A stretch of 64,000 bases of DNA from Tricholoma matsutake (taxonomy: Eukaryota; Basidiomycota; Agaricomycetes; Agaricales; Tricholomataceae). Both the position numbers and the translations under genes were made by a program. Of the stretch, positions 1-9,475 are shown one piece after another. The notes under the pieces are model-generated. The model was not told the DNA's origin and did no database searches. It saw only the letters and a program-made list of their open reading frames with translations. Numbering within the stretch: the first letter of the stretch is position 1; every line of letters begins with the position of its first letter. The stretch spans positions 1,116,001 through 1,180,000 of the forward strand of contig AP026544.2 of the NCBI GenBank assembly GCA_026075535.2. The letters run 5' to 3'.

Positions 1-1830
1 GTAATAAGTCTGTTGTACTATGTAGCAAGTGTTTCATCACTGTATTCAACAAGACATGCACCTGGTTTTCAAGGCATGGCTACACAACATCAACTGGCAG
101 AACATGGGAGTTGACGGGTGATTGTTTGAGATTGTGTGATTGCATGGGGGAGGGTTCCAGCTTGCAATGAACTTTGACCTGCAGATTATTACTTTGTTCA
201 AGGAGGTAAGGAATTTTTTGTGGCTTAACTTTCAGGTGCTGCATGTGATTATGAATATGGTGAGGGATGTGAAGAGGGTGTATCCCCATGCTGTGAGCTT
301 GATGGAGACTGTGAGGACGTATGGGCAGACTCTGGATTTGGTGGAGAATAATAAGGGGATTGAGTGGCTTGTGGCGGAGTATAGGAATGAGTCACAGAGT
401 ATGATTACTAAAGGTTCATTGTGTTTTTGTTGGGGTTTGGTATTGGTGGTATAGGGATTGATTTGTGGTTTATTTTTGGTTAGGAATGATCATCCATTGG
501 GATCACTTTGTAAACCAATATGATACCTCTCGATATGTTTCTGCCACTGATGGGAGGGTCAATCAACACATTCAGTTCATTTGAGAGTTTGCTGGTGTCA
601 TTTCTATTCTTCAGGTTGCTTGTCCCTGAAATTGAAAATCTCTCTGCATGCTCATTATTCTCCCCCAGGATAAAACAAACAGTGTAATTGACCTTTACAA
701 GAATATCCTTCATGCCATAGAAGATCTAGCAACATGTTCCTATATGACCAAGGCATTCTTGGAACTGCTGGGCAAAGTGCAGGCTGCAGTAAGCTTAATG
801 TCATGTTTTACGCAGTCAATGGTTGATAACATCTGTGCAGATCAATTGACTGAATTTGGAAGGCTATGCTAACCTAGACCATTGGGTGGCAGAACTAGAC
901 AATCAGATAGAGACCATCCTTCTACAGCAGCTATTGCATATCATACAAGTATGGTGTGCAGAGTTCAATAGGATCGATAAGATACCCATCGTGATACCCT
1001 TCCTCTTCAGGACATCACCAATAAAAGATGGGGTGAATAAACATGAAGGAGGAAAAGGTATGCTTTGTTCAAGCTTGTTGATGATGGTGAGTGATATCCT
1101 GTTTTTGTCTAGTTCTTGGAGGGGCATATAATGCTGAAACTGATTGTGCATGAAAGTCAGATACAAAACCAGGTTATCTTTCTGGATCCTCCAGTAGAGT
1201 ATGCATGATCGACTTGGATTAAGCAGTCGCATAACTTGCTAGGTATGTGCTGTTACAATATTTCCCAACTTCTGCTTAAGGCTCATGTTTTGCTGATTCT
1301 ATCTAGGCATTGTATGTTGGCTATGTCAGATCCAAAGCTTGCGGTATGAGATTGGGCTGCAGATGGAAGGGCCTAATATTGCAGAAACAACATATACCTC
1401 ACTAGTCTGTCATATTTGATTCACCTTACTCCATTGATGTGCTGACTGCTCGCAGCTAACACAATTCCCTGACAACATGCTACAACGTCCATTCTCTCTC
1501 ATTGAGCTCAAGGTGCAGCAGCTCAAAGACTACATTACCAAGTGGCTGCAGTTCCAGTCATTATGGGATCTCAAGGCTGAATACATCTTCAACCACCTCA
1601 GTGACTCATTAGCCAACTGGCAACAACTGCTCATGGAGATCAAGAAGGCACAGTCTATGTTTGACACCTCTGATATGCAGAAGTCATTTGGTGTCTGTGT
1701 CATTGACTATGAGCAGCTACAGGTGAGGGTGAATGCCTAGTATGACTCGTGGCAGAGAGATATCCTCAGTCAGTTCAGAGTGAAGCTGGGGAACACAATG
1801 AAGGAGATGCATGCATCTATATTGAAGGCC
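1..1830 (+). pseudogene. Cytoplasmic dynein heavy chain, stem-region fragment (broken)
   Basis: Translated blocks match the N-terminal stem (DHC_N1 type) of fungal cytoplasmic dynein heavy chain, the microtubule motor subunit. Recognisable blocks lie at about 116-413 (including FKEVRNFLWLNFQV and NNKGIEWLVAEYRNES), 484-614, 669-1130 (including LDHWVAELDNQIE and IIQVWCAEFNR) and 1330-1830 (including KWLQFQSLWDLKAEY and SFGVCVIDYEQ). Introns are still visible as GT-AG gaps at 414-483, 615-668 and 1405-1455, so this is a duplicated genomic segment or decayed gene and not a processed copy. TGA stops at 119-121, 137-139 and 582-584 fall where arginine is expected. No motor domain is present and the left end is cut by the window. 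Family assignment is from recognition of conserved dynein text. Confidence 0.8.
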
Positions 1831-2384
1831 AGGGTCAAAAGCTCCACTGCTTTCCAGAAGAAGCTTGACACAAAGTTGCCCAAGGTTGACGTGTTTGCTC
1901 TGGGGGCAGTATTTTTTGTATGGCTTACCTTCATTTTTTCCTTGGTTTCTCAAGAGGAATCCAGGGAAGCCTCCACAAAGTACGAACACACTACCTTGTT
2001 TTCTCTCAAGAAATGTGTTGTTACAACCTTAGAAGAACTGCGTGAAAACTACAACATTTTCTATCTCTATCAATATCTGACCTATCTCCCACTTGCAATG
2101 CAGATGATGCCCCTGAGCACTATCCTGACAACATATTGGAGGCAACAACAAAATTCATGACAGATCTGATCCGCATCATTGTGAAATGTGATGAGTTGAC
2201 ATTGGAGGGGAATCGGGGGATTATGCAGCCTTTGCCCAAATATACTTTGTAATGATCTAATCTACATGTTTTTTTTACCAGTAATCATCATTTAACTCAA
2301 AATTATGTAGTCAGGATTCATAGGGGCTCTGTTGATATCAATTGTGTTAAATTGGAACAAATATTGAATATGAACCACCACACA
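1831..2384 (+). other. Unassigned stretch after the dynein fragment
   Basis: Dynein similarity fades after about 1830. A short open stretch at 2103-2252 reads [20 protein letters not shown] onwards and ends at a stop after KYTL. I do not recognise it; it may be the tail of another gene fragment. The remainder to 2384 is AT-rich with nothing I can support. Confidence 0.3.
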
Positions 2385-2525
2385 CTACCGCCTCCTATAG
2401 AGTCTATAGAGTCTACAGGTTGCTATAGAGTTTATAGGTTCTACAGGGCTACAGTGACTATGGTGTCTACAATGCTATGGTGTTCTATATCTCACTATGG
2501 TGTTCTATAGCTCACTATGTCATCT
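2385..2525. repeat. Degenerate CTATAGAGT / CTATGGTGT short repeats
   Basis: The stretch consists of imperfect repeats of about 10-20 bp built on CTATAGAGTCTA, followed by two near copies of TGGTGTTCTATA-CTCACTA. It separates the dynein fragment from the DUF6589 fragment. Confidence 0.6.
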
Positions 2526-3438
2526 ATGGTGCTATGGCATAACCCAGGGTTTGCTGATGTAGTCAGTCCCAACTTGGAAATGAATACTGCATTTCAAGCT
2601 GTCATCAATATCTTTGATGTACACACTTCAGAATTGACTCTAGCACAGTTTATTCTCACTCTTCTGGAAGACTCTAGCTTAAAGACTCATGTACCCTTGC
2701 ACTCACAAAAGATACTGACAATATCATTACTGCATTGTCTCAACATCCTGATTCTACTGGGTCAATTTTTACTTGGGCAAACAACATTGTAAAGAAGAAA
2801 TACCTTGAGTCAATCAAGGAACTTACTTGCAACAAAGATTGGCACTTCAATGCAAGCCATGCATCTGCTGAAGATCTAGATGATTTCTGCATTGAAGACA
2901 TGGCACACCAGATGAAGATCTTGGCACCAGATCTTTGGAACATCCTAGACCTTTACTTTTGGGTGATAAACAGTCTGGGAGGCTCCGTAATGAGAAGGAC
3001 ATGGATGGAGATCAGATTATGAATGATGCTGGGGCTGGCAAGGATGCCGACAATTATATGTGGGAAGGGTTGCCTCAAATTGTCCCAACCTTGTATGAAA
3101 ATGATGTCTGTGAGACAGTGGATAAGAACAGAACCTTTGTTCGACTAGATGCTAAGAAGAAAGGAGCTCAACAAGATGCAATTTGCACAATTGTATGTAG
3201 TTCACATTACTTTACTTTGTTGAATTTTAAACAAGTTTGCCTACATGTAGAAGAAAGTAGTATCATGATGCAAAGGTGCAATGCTAAATGCAATGCTTTT
3301 GAGAGTGTCTTTGGCATATTTTTGCATTCTACAAATACCCCTGAGAAAGTCATACAAGCACTTGCCCATATGGGAATCTCCATCTCATCCTCTGCAATCC
3401 AAACAGCTATCCATGCCCTTTCAATAGAGACATACAAG
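2517..3438 (+). pseudogene. DUF6589-type protein fragment (broken)
   Basis: Three overlapping frames carry consecutive blocks of a basidiomycete family I recognise as DUF6589 (function unknown, multi-copy in Agaricomycetes): a leucine-rich N-terminal part (2560-2792), SIFTWANNIVKKKYLESIKE with HFNASHASAEDLDDFCIEDM (2755-2935), an acidic middle, then FGIFLHSTNTPEKVIQALAH to SSAIQTAIHALSIETYK (3310-3438). At least two frame changes occur. The match stops after ETYK, where the terminal repeat of a hAT-like element begins at 3439; the rest of the domain is not found in the window. Confidence 0.65.
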
Positions 3439-3780
3439 TAAGGCTCCAACCATTTAGCAACTGTTTACACCCAAGAGGCAATGTAAATGGTTATGGTTGG
3501 ATAAACAGTTTAACTGTATAAATACATTTAATACACTGTATATATATGGTTTCTAGAAGATTATTATTTTTGGCCATTATCACCATGCTTTCACCATAAA
3601 ATCTTCCTGGGCATCATCTCAAATAGTCCACTGCATATCCACACCTTGGTGAGTAGGGCCATCTTGATAGTGTTTTCCTTCAATGAGTTTCAGAGATCAG
3701 TACAGATATGTTGGGACTTTGAAAAGACACACTCCACAGAGATGCTAGTTGCTGGAATTGTGAGATAATCTTGAGCCATC
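3439..3780 (-). mobile_element. hAT-like element, 3' terminus with C-terminal transposase remnant
   Basis: The end begins TAAGGCTCCAACCATTTAG, which fits the hAT terminal pattern YARNG. About 140 bp inward, on the minus strand from 3780 to about 3580, the translation starts AQDYLTIPATSISVECVFSK. This is the hallmark of the hAT C-terminal dimerisation domain (usual PATSVSVERVFS). It has stops and an R-to-C change. The coding part is cut at 3780 by the insertion of a gypsy LTR. A matching inverted terminus occurs at 12604, but the flanking 8-mers do not match, so pairing is unproven. Confidence 0.7.
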
Positions 3781-4182
3781 TGTTAGGAAACTGCCCCATT
3801 ACCTAATAAAATTTCATTTTTATTTTACTATGTTGAATTATGCCCAATGATGCCAAATGATGCTACACTTTGATAGCATAAGAATTTTATTTTGCACACA
3901 TCAAGATGTATGTACATGTATGCACATGTCAGTAAGAACAATGTACAATATATGTAACATAGTATATAAACCCTAAATATACACCTAGGGGACCCTAGTT
4001 GTGTTCTCTTAGGTATTCCACCTACACTTTTGGTGTGAAAGGCCTATCTCAACAAACTCATCTATTAATAATCCCTCGCATCAAACCCGTCAATTCACCC
4101 ATCACATACATGGATCCTGTCCCCTTCTTGTAGAGAGAACCCACATGGTCTTAGCTAGCAGATAGTGGGTGTCACCCTAACA
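3781..4182 (+). repeat. 5' LTR of gypsy element 1
   Basis: The 402-bp LTR begins TGTTAGG and ends CCTAACA. It is bounded by recognising a second copy at 37802-38204 (403 bp). It contains TATATAAA at 3963-3970 as likely promoter. The flanks CCATC and GAAGA differ, as expected if this is the upstream LTR of the element whose gag starts at 4539 and not a solo LTR. The 3' LTR is not found in the window. Confidence 0.85.
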
Positions 4183-4538
4183 GAAGAACACAACTTCCCA
4201 TATCAGTGCACTTTCTCTTACTTGTGCAATCATCATTGTTTCACTGCCACATCCAGTTACTCATCCTTTCAGCATGAGCCAGAAGTACTTGTATATACAT
4301 AATCTACCTTTTCTTTTGTAAGCCGATGCCAGGCCTTGTCTTACATTGCAACTGCCAGTGATCAAGAGGCAGCACTCGTCATTAGGACAGCTGCAACCAG
4401 ACAACTGATTGGATCTGGTTTAGTTACAATTTACATTACTCTATTCAGACAACTATTTTAGTCACAAGCTGAATTCAGTGATAACTCTGAGATCAGGCAC
4501 CCTAGCCAAAGAAGTGATTCATCACAGATCTACCCATT

Positions 4539-5594
4539 ATGTCTGAACCCTCAACTTCTAATCCCAGTCCTAATCCCATTCCCACACCAGCGCTAGAGGC
4601 AACGATTGCTGCACTTACAGTGCAAATGTTGCAATTAGTGTTAGTGTTGGCAGCATCACAGCCCAGACAAGCAGAAGTACAGCCAGAGATGACAGGAGAT
4701 AGAGATGATGAGATGGAGGAGATGGTGGAGTGGATGTCACAGGATGAGGAGGTGGCGGAGAAATCTGGAAATGGAAAAGCATGCTTACCTAAGTACATGC
4801 CCCCACAAATCTTTGATGGTACCATGGAGAATACAAAATCTTTTATCAGCTCTATAGTATTGTACATCCATGGGAGGAAGCCAGAGTTTTGTACAGCCAA
4901 GTCTAGGATTATGTTTGCTCTCTCATACATCCAGGGGGGAAAGCACAGTTCTGGAGAAATGAGGCTGTTAATCAAATTGCTGTGGGAAATAAACCATTTG
5001 CAACCTTCAAGGAATTTTTGGAGAGATTGGAGGCACAGTTTGGGGACCCTAATCCAAAGGCGACAGCCAATGCCAAATTGAAAACCATGCACCAAGGTTC
5101 CCTAATGGTGGATGAATTTATTTTGCAGTTCAAAGCAGAAGCTTCACAAACAAATATGGGAGAAGCCGCATTGGTAGAGTTTTTGAAAGCAGGATTAAAT
5201 CCCTCTTTATTCAAGTCTATCTACTGACTACCTTCCATGCCAGAGAAGTTGGACGAGTGGTATAATTGGACAATGCACCTTGATTGGCAATATTGGGCAG
5301 GAACAGGTGGAATCAAAGTTGATGTACGGAAGTAGCAAATTTGGAAAGCCATCAGGAGGAAAGTCCAAGAAAGGAAAGGTGCCTCAGGCACAAGCTCTGA
5401 GGGCACAGCCACTGGCTATGGCAGTGACACCTATAGTAGCAGAGTCAGCAGCACCAGCAGAGGCAATGGAGGTTGATCAAGCTGGGAGACAAGCCCCACT
5501 TAAATGTTTTAACTGTGGGCAATTGAATTGGGACACATTGCTAGGAATTGTAGGCAGAAAAGAAAGATTAGGGGAGCTACAATTGAGGAAGTGA
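4539..5594 (+). pseudogene. gag: Gypsy element 1 Gag (broken)
   Basis: Gag is the capsid/nucleocapsid precursor of an LTR retrotransposon. The start ATG at 4539 opens a low-complexity N-terminus (SEPSTSNPSPNPIPTPALEA), an acidic segment, then the capsid region with PPQIFDGTMENTKSFISSIV. The frame changes near 5000 and again near 5240. A zinc knuckle begins KCFNCGQ near 5503 but loses frame before its H and last C; these are seen only in the neighbouring frame. It lies 356 bp after the LTR. Confidence 0.85.
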
Positions 5595-5637
5595 AGCTGG
5601 AGGAAGACAGGCAGAAGAATTTTGTGGAAGAGTCCCA

Positions 5638-6366
5638 GTGAAGGTTTCCCCATTGGTGACCCAGAACCATTACAATGTATTAGTATCTGAGGAAACCCAG
5701 AGCAAACCAGAAAAGGAAATTGATGAGGAGTACAATCATTGTGAATCATGTGACAAGGAGGAGTACAACCATTGTCAATCACGTGACAAAAAAAATTGCC
5801 AAGCACCATTTCTGAAAACCCCTAAGTTCTTTATTTGCTCTGCATGGATAGAACCCAAAATCACCTTGACTGTGGGACTGAAGACAGTGGACACACATGC
5901 AGCGATTGATGTGGAAGCATTGCTTGATAGTGGTGCTACAGGATTATTCATTAATCAGTCCTTAATTACTGGAAACGGTATTAGCACATGCAAGCTGTTG
6001 CAACCTAGAATGGTGTACAATATTGATGGAACAGTCAATCGTGGAGGAACTATCAAGGGGGAGGTGAACATGGTACTAAGGTATCAGGAGCATTAGGAGT
6101 GAGCCATATTCAAAGTGTGCAATCTTGGAAAAACCAATCTAATAATAGGATGTCCGTGGTTACAGAAGCATAATCCTGAAATTGATTGGAAAACTGGGAA
6201 AGTACAAATGACTTGTTGTCCAAAGGAATGTAATGTGTATGGGAGGAAGATGAAGAGGAAAAAAAGGAAAAATAGAGAGAAAAAAAGTCTGAGGAAGTAT
6301 TCTGTTATGATGGAGGAAGTGGAGGATGAGGAAATGCCAAATGGGGGAGTTCCAATCTTGATTTAA
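5638..6366 (+). pseudogene. pol: Gypsy element 1 aspartic protease region (broken)
   Basis: This is the retroviral-type aspartyl protease that matures Gag-Pol. The active-site motif LLDSGATGLFIN is at about 5917-5952, followed near 6145 by TNLIIGCPWLQKHNPEIDW, the usual flap and C-terminal segment. A stop separates 6096 from 6115. A lysine-rich linker (KRKKRKNREKK) follows before the reverse transcriptase. Confidence 0.85.
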
Positions 6367-6426
6367 AAGGAAGAGCAGAGGCAAATCTTTAGAGCAATTT
6401 GTGGACAGTCATGGGACAAGAATATT

Positions 6427-7850
6427 GTGAATGTGGAGAAGCCAGTGGAGGAGTGGGTACCAAAAGCATATCATGAATATCTGTCTGTGTTCCAGAAGAA
6501 GGAGTCTGAGCGAATGCTGGTGTGGAAGCCATGGGATCATGCAATTGAGATGAAGCCAGGGTTTGTGCCAAAGAAGTCAAAGGTATATCCATTATCTCCA
6601 AAGGAACAAGAAGAAGTGGATCCATTCCTGAATGAGCAATTGCGCAAAGGATACATATGACCTTCAAAATTCCTGCAGATGTCACCAATATTTCTTGTAC
6701 CAAAGAAAGATCAGAAGAAGAGGATGTGTACAGATTGTAGGTATCTGAATGAGTGGACAGTGAAGAATGTGTACCCCCTGCCATTGATCTCAGAAATAAT
6801 TGACAAGGTGGGAAAAGCCAAGGTCTTTACAGAATTGGATTTACAATGGGGATATAACAATGTACAAATAAAGAAAGGAGATGAGTGGAAGGCCGCATTT
6901 GCCACAGGTCGAGGATCCTTCAAGCCACTTGTCATTTTTTTGGGATGACCAATAGTCCCCCAACTTTCCAAAATATGATGAACAACATTTTCAAGGATGT
7001 AATAGACAAAGGCATGGTAATAATATTTATTGATGACATTCTGATATTCATGGAGGATGAAGAAAATCATGAGGCAATAGTGCAGGAGATGCTACGGAGG
7101 TTAGCGGAGAGTGATCTATTTTTAAAACCAGAGAAGTGTGTGTTTGGGGCAAGCAAGATTGAGTTCCTAGGATTATTGATCAGCCCTGATGGGATCAAAA
7201 TGGATCCCATCAAGGTACAGGCAATCACAGATTGGCCTGCGCCCACCCATGTCAAAGAGGTTCAAGCTTTCTTGGGACTTGCAAACTACTATCATCGATT
7301 TGTGCATAATTTTTCCAATATTGCTGCACCCTTACATAACCTTACATGAAAGGGAGTAGTGTGGAGGTGGAGAGAGCAGCAGCAGACAGTGTTTGAGGAG
7401 TTGAAGAGGAAGTTTGTGGAGGGACCAATATTGGTCCCAGTAGATTTCACACATCCCTTACGAGTGGAATCAGATGCATCTGACTTTGCTACTGGAGCAG
7501 TATTATCAATGCTGTGCAAAGATGACAAATGGCATCCTTGTGCATATTTGTCCCAAGGGTTGAATGATGTGGAAAGGAATTATGATGTGCATGACAAAGA
7601 GATGTTGGGAATAATATGAGCATTGGAGGTGTGGAGACATTATTTGGAGGGATGTATGCATCAGATTGAGATCTGCATGGATCATCAAAATCTGCAATAC
7701 TTCATGTCTGCTAAAAAGCTTAACTGCTGGCAAGCGCTTTGGGTGTTATTCCTATCGTGTTTCAATTTTCACTTGGTCCACAAAGCAGGAAGCTTAATGA
7801 GGAAAGCAGATGCATTATCCAGACATATTGATCACAAAAGGGGGGTGGAG
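6427..7850 (+). pseudogene. pol: Gypsy element 1 reverse transcriptase and RNase H (broken)
   Basis: The frames carry, in order, VPKKDQKKRMCTDCRYLNEW, ELDLQWGYNNVQIKKGDEWK, a frame change near 6900-6950, FFGMTNSPPTFQNMMNN, the intact catalytic FIDD at 7026-7037, KPEKCVFGASKIEFLGLLIS, and RNase H from about 7440 (VESDASDFATGAVL, then DHQNLQYF and RKADALSRHID). Stops TGA at 6658-6660, 7347-7349 and 7617-7619 each replace an expected arginine. RT copies the element RNA to DNA and RNase H removes the RNA strand. The active site survives but the frame does not. Confidence 0.9.
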
Positions 7851-8146
7851 GAGGACAATAAGAATGTTACCTTACTCAAACCCGAATACTTTTACTTTCG
7901 CATTTGCACTATGTGTCAAGGTCATCTATTGATAGATAGCTTGGAAATGGAAATGTTGTCTAAAATTAGACAATGTTCAGAAATGGACGATGAAGTAGTG
8001 GAAGCTGTGAAAGCTCTGAAGGGAGAGAAGGTAATATTAAAGGAGATGAATGGGCTGAGGAACAAGGGTTGGTGTTGTTTTGAGGAAAGGTGTATGTACT
8101 GATGGATCAGGATTTGTGAAGGGAGATCGTCCAGTTACATCATAAT

Positions 8147-8961
8147 ATGCCAACTTCCAGACACCCAGGAAGATGGAAGATGTTGGAATTAGTAATGAGA
8201 AATTATTGGTGGCCTGGAATTTCAAAGTATGTGTTGGGGTATGTGGATGGATGTGATACATGCATGAGGGGGAAGAAATTTCCAGAAAAACCTGCAGGAA
8301 AATTAATGCTGAACCCTATACCTAAAGTGCCATGGTGAGATATATCTGTGGATTTTATTACCGGATTACCTGAGGCTCAAGGGTACAATGCAATATTTGT
8401 AGTATGTGACTGCTTCACAAAGGAGGTCCATATTATTCCTACTACTACAGAAACCTAATCATTGGGCTTGGCATGCCTCTATCTAAATCAGGTATGGCAG
8501 TTACATGGGTTACCCAATACCGTTATCTCTGATTGCAGACCACAATTTGCTTCCATGTTTATGCGAGAACTGAACAACATATTAGGAATTCAAACTAAAT
8601 TATCTACAGCATATCAACTGCAGACTGATGGGCAGACAGAGAGAATGAACCAGGAGTTGGAGCAGTACCTACATATATTTGTCAACTACCAACAAACCGA
8701 CTGGCCCAAATGGCTGGCAATTGCCAAATTTTCCCACAATAACAAATTCCATTTGGCTACTTGTATGTCACCATTTTTTGCAAATTATGGATATCATCCT
8801 TGCATGGGAGTAGAACCCAGAAGGGAAGTCAAAGTACAGTCAGTAGAAGACTTTGTATCTAAGATGCAAAAGGTACAAGAGGAAGTGGAGGTGGCATTGA
8901 AGAAAGCACGTGATGACATGATGCAACACGCGGATTGTACTTGAGCGCACATACCAGAGTA
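8147..8961 (+). pseudogene. pol: Gypsy element 1 integrase, truncated by a KDZ-type insertion
   Basis: The HHCC zinc-binding part reads ELVMRNYWWPGISKYV with CDTCMRGKK near 8250. The rve core is split: [13 protein letters not shown] near 8349, TVISDCRPQFASMF near 8520 (second catalytic D) and DGQTERMNQELEQY near 8630 (catalytic E). The C-terminal domain starts (KKARDDMMQHAD) but ends near 8961, where the CAGTAATTTACACTCCCCC terminus of another element begins. The missing downstream integrase, chromodomain (if any) and 3' LTR are not found in the window. Confidence 0.85.
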
Positions 8962-8984
8962 CAGTAATTTACACTCCCCCATGT

Positions 8985-9400
8985 GTCCTTGTAGACTCCA
9001 TGTGGACTCTGCTCAGTCTGTGCAGAGTCTTAGCATTGGGTGCCGAAAAGGTGAATTTGTAAGCAATTCCATGTGGAATCTGAGTCAGTCCACATGGAAT
9101 CTGCATGAGTCCATGTGGAGTCCTAGCATTGGGTGCCCAAAAGGTGAATTTGTAAGCAATTCCAGGCAGAATCTGAGTCAGTCTGTATGGAATCTGGACT
9201 GACTGTGACCAAAAACCCAGATTATGAAGAATTCTATGTGAAATCTGAGTCAGTCCATGCAGATCCAAGTCATTCTGCACAGAATGTAAGTTAGTCTGCA
9301 TGGAATCTGAGTCAGTTCACATGGAATCCACACTGACTAAGAACAAGAATCAGAACATGAACAATTCTGTGTGGAATACAAGTGACTCTGTTCTAGTCTG
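8985..9400. repeat. Subterminal repeat array of the KDZ-type element
   Basis: The array has imperfect repeats of about 21-23 bp with core GGAATCTGAGTCAGTC, seen at least six times. A longer duplicated block containing TAGCATTGGGTGCC and AAAAGGTGAATTTG occurs at about 9030 and 9123. Such arrays beside the TIR are typical transposase-binding regions; the binding role is inferred. Confidence 0.65.
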
Positions 9401-9475
9401 ACTCAAACAGTCAGGATACATGAGAGATTGTCATCATATTGGTTTAATACTAGTACATGAATGGTACCAAATGAG

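Noticed and set aside
4502..5095. 197-codon minus-strand frame
   Set aside because: Antisense shadow of gypsy 1 Gag, with no family resemblance.
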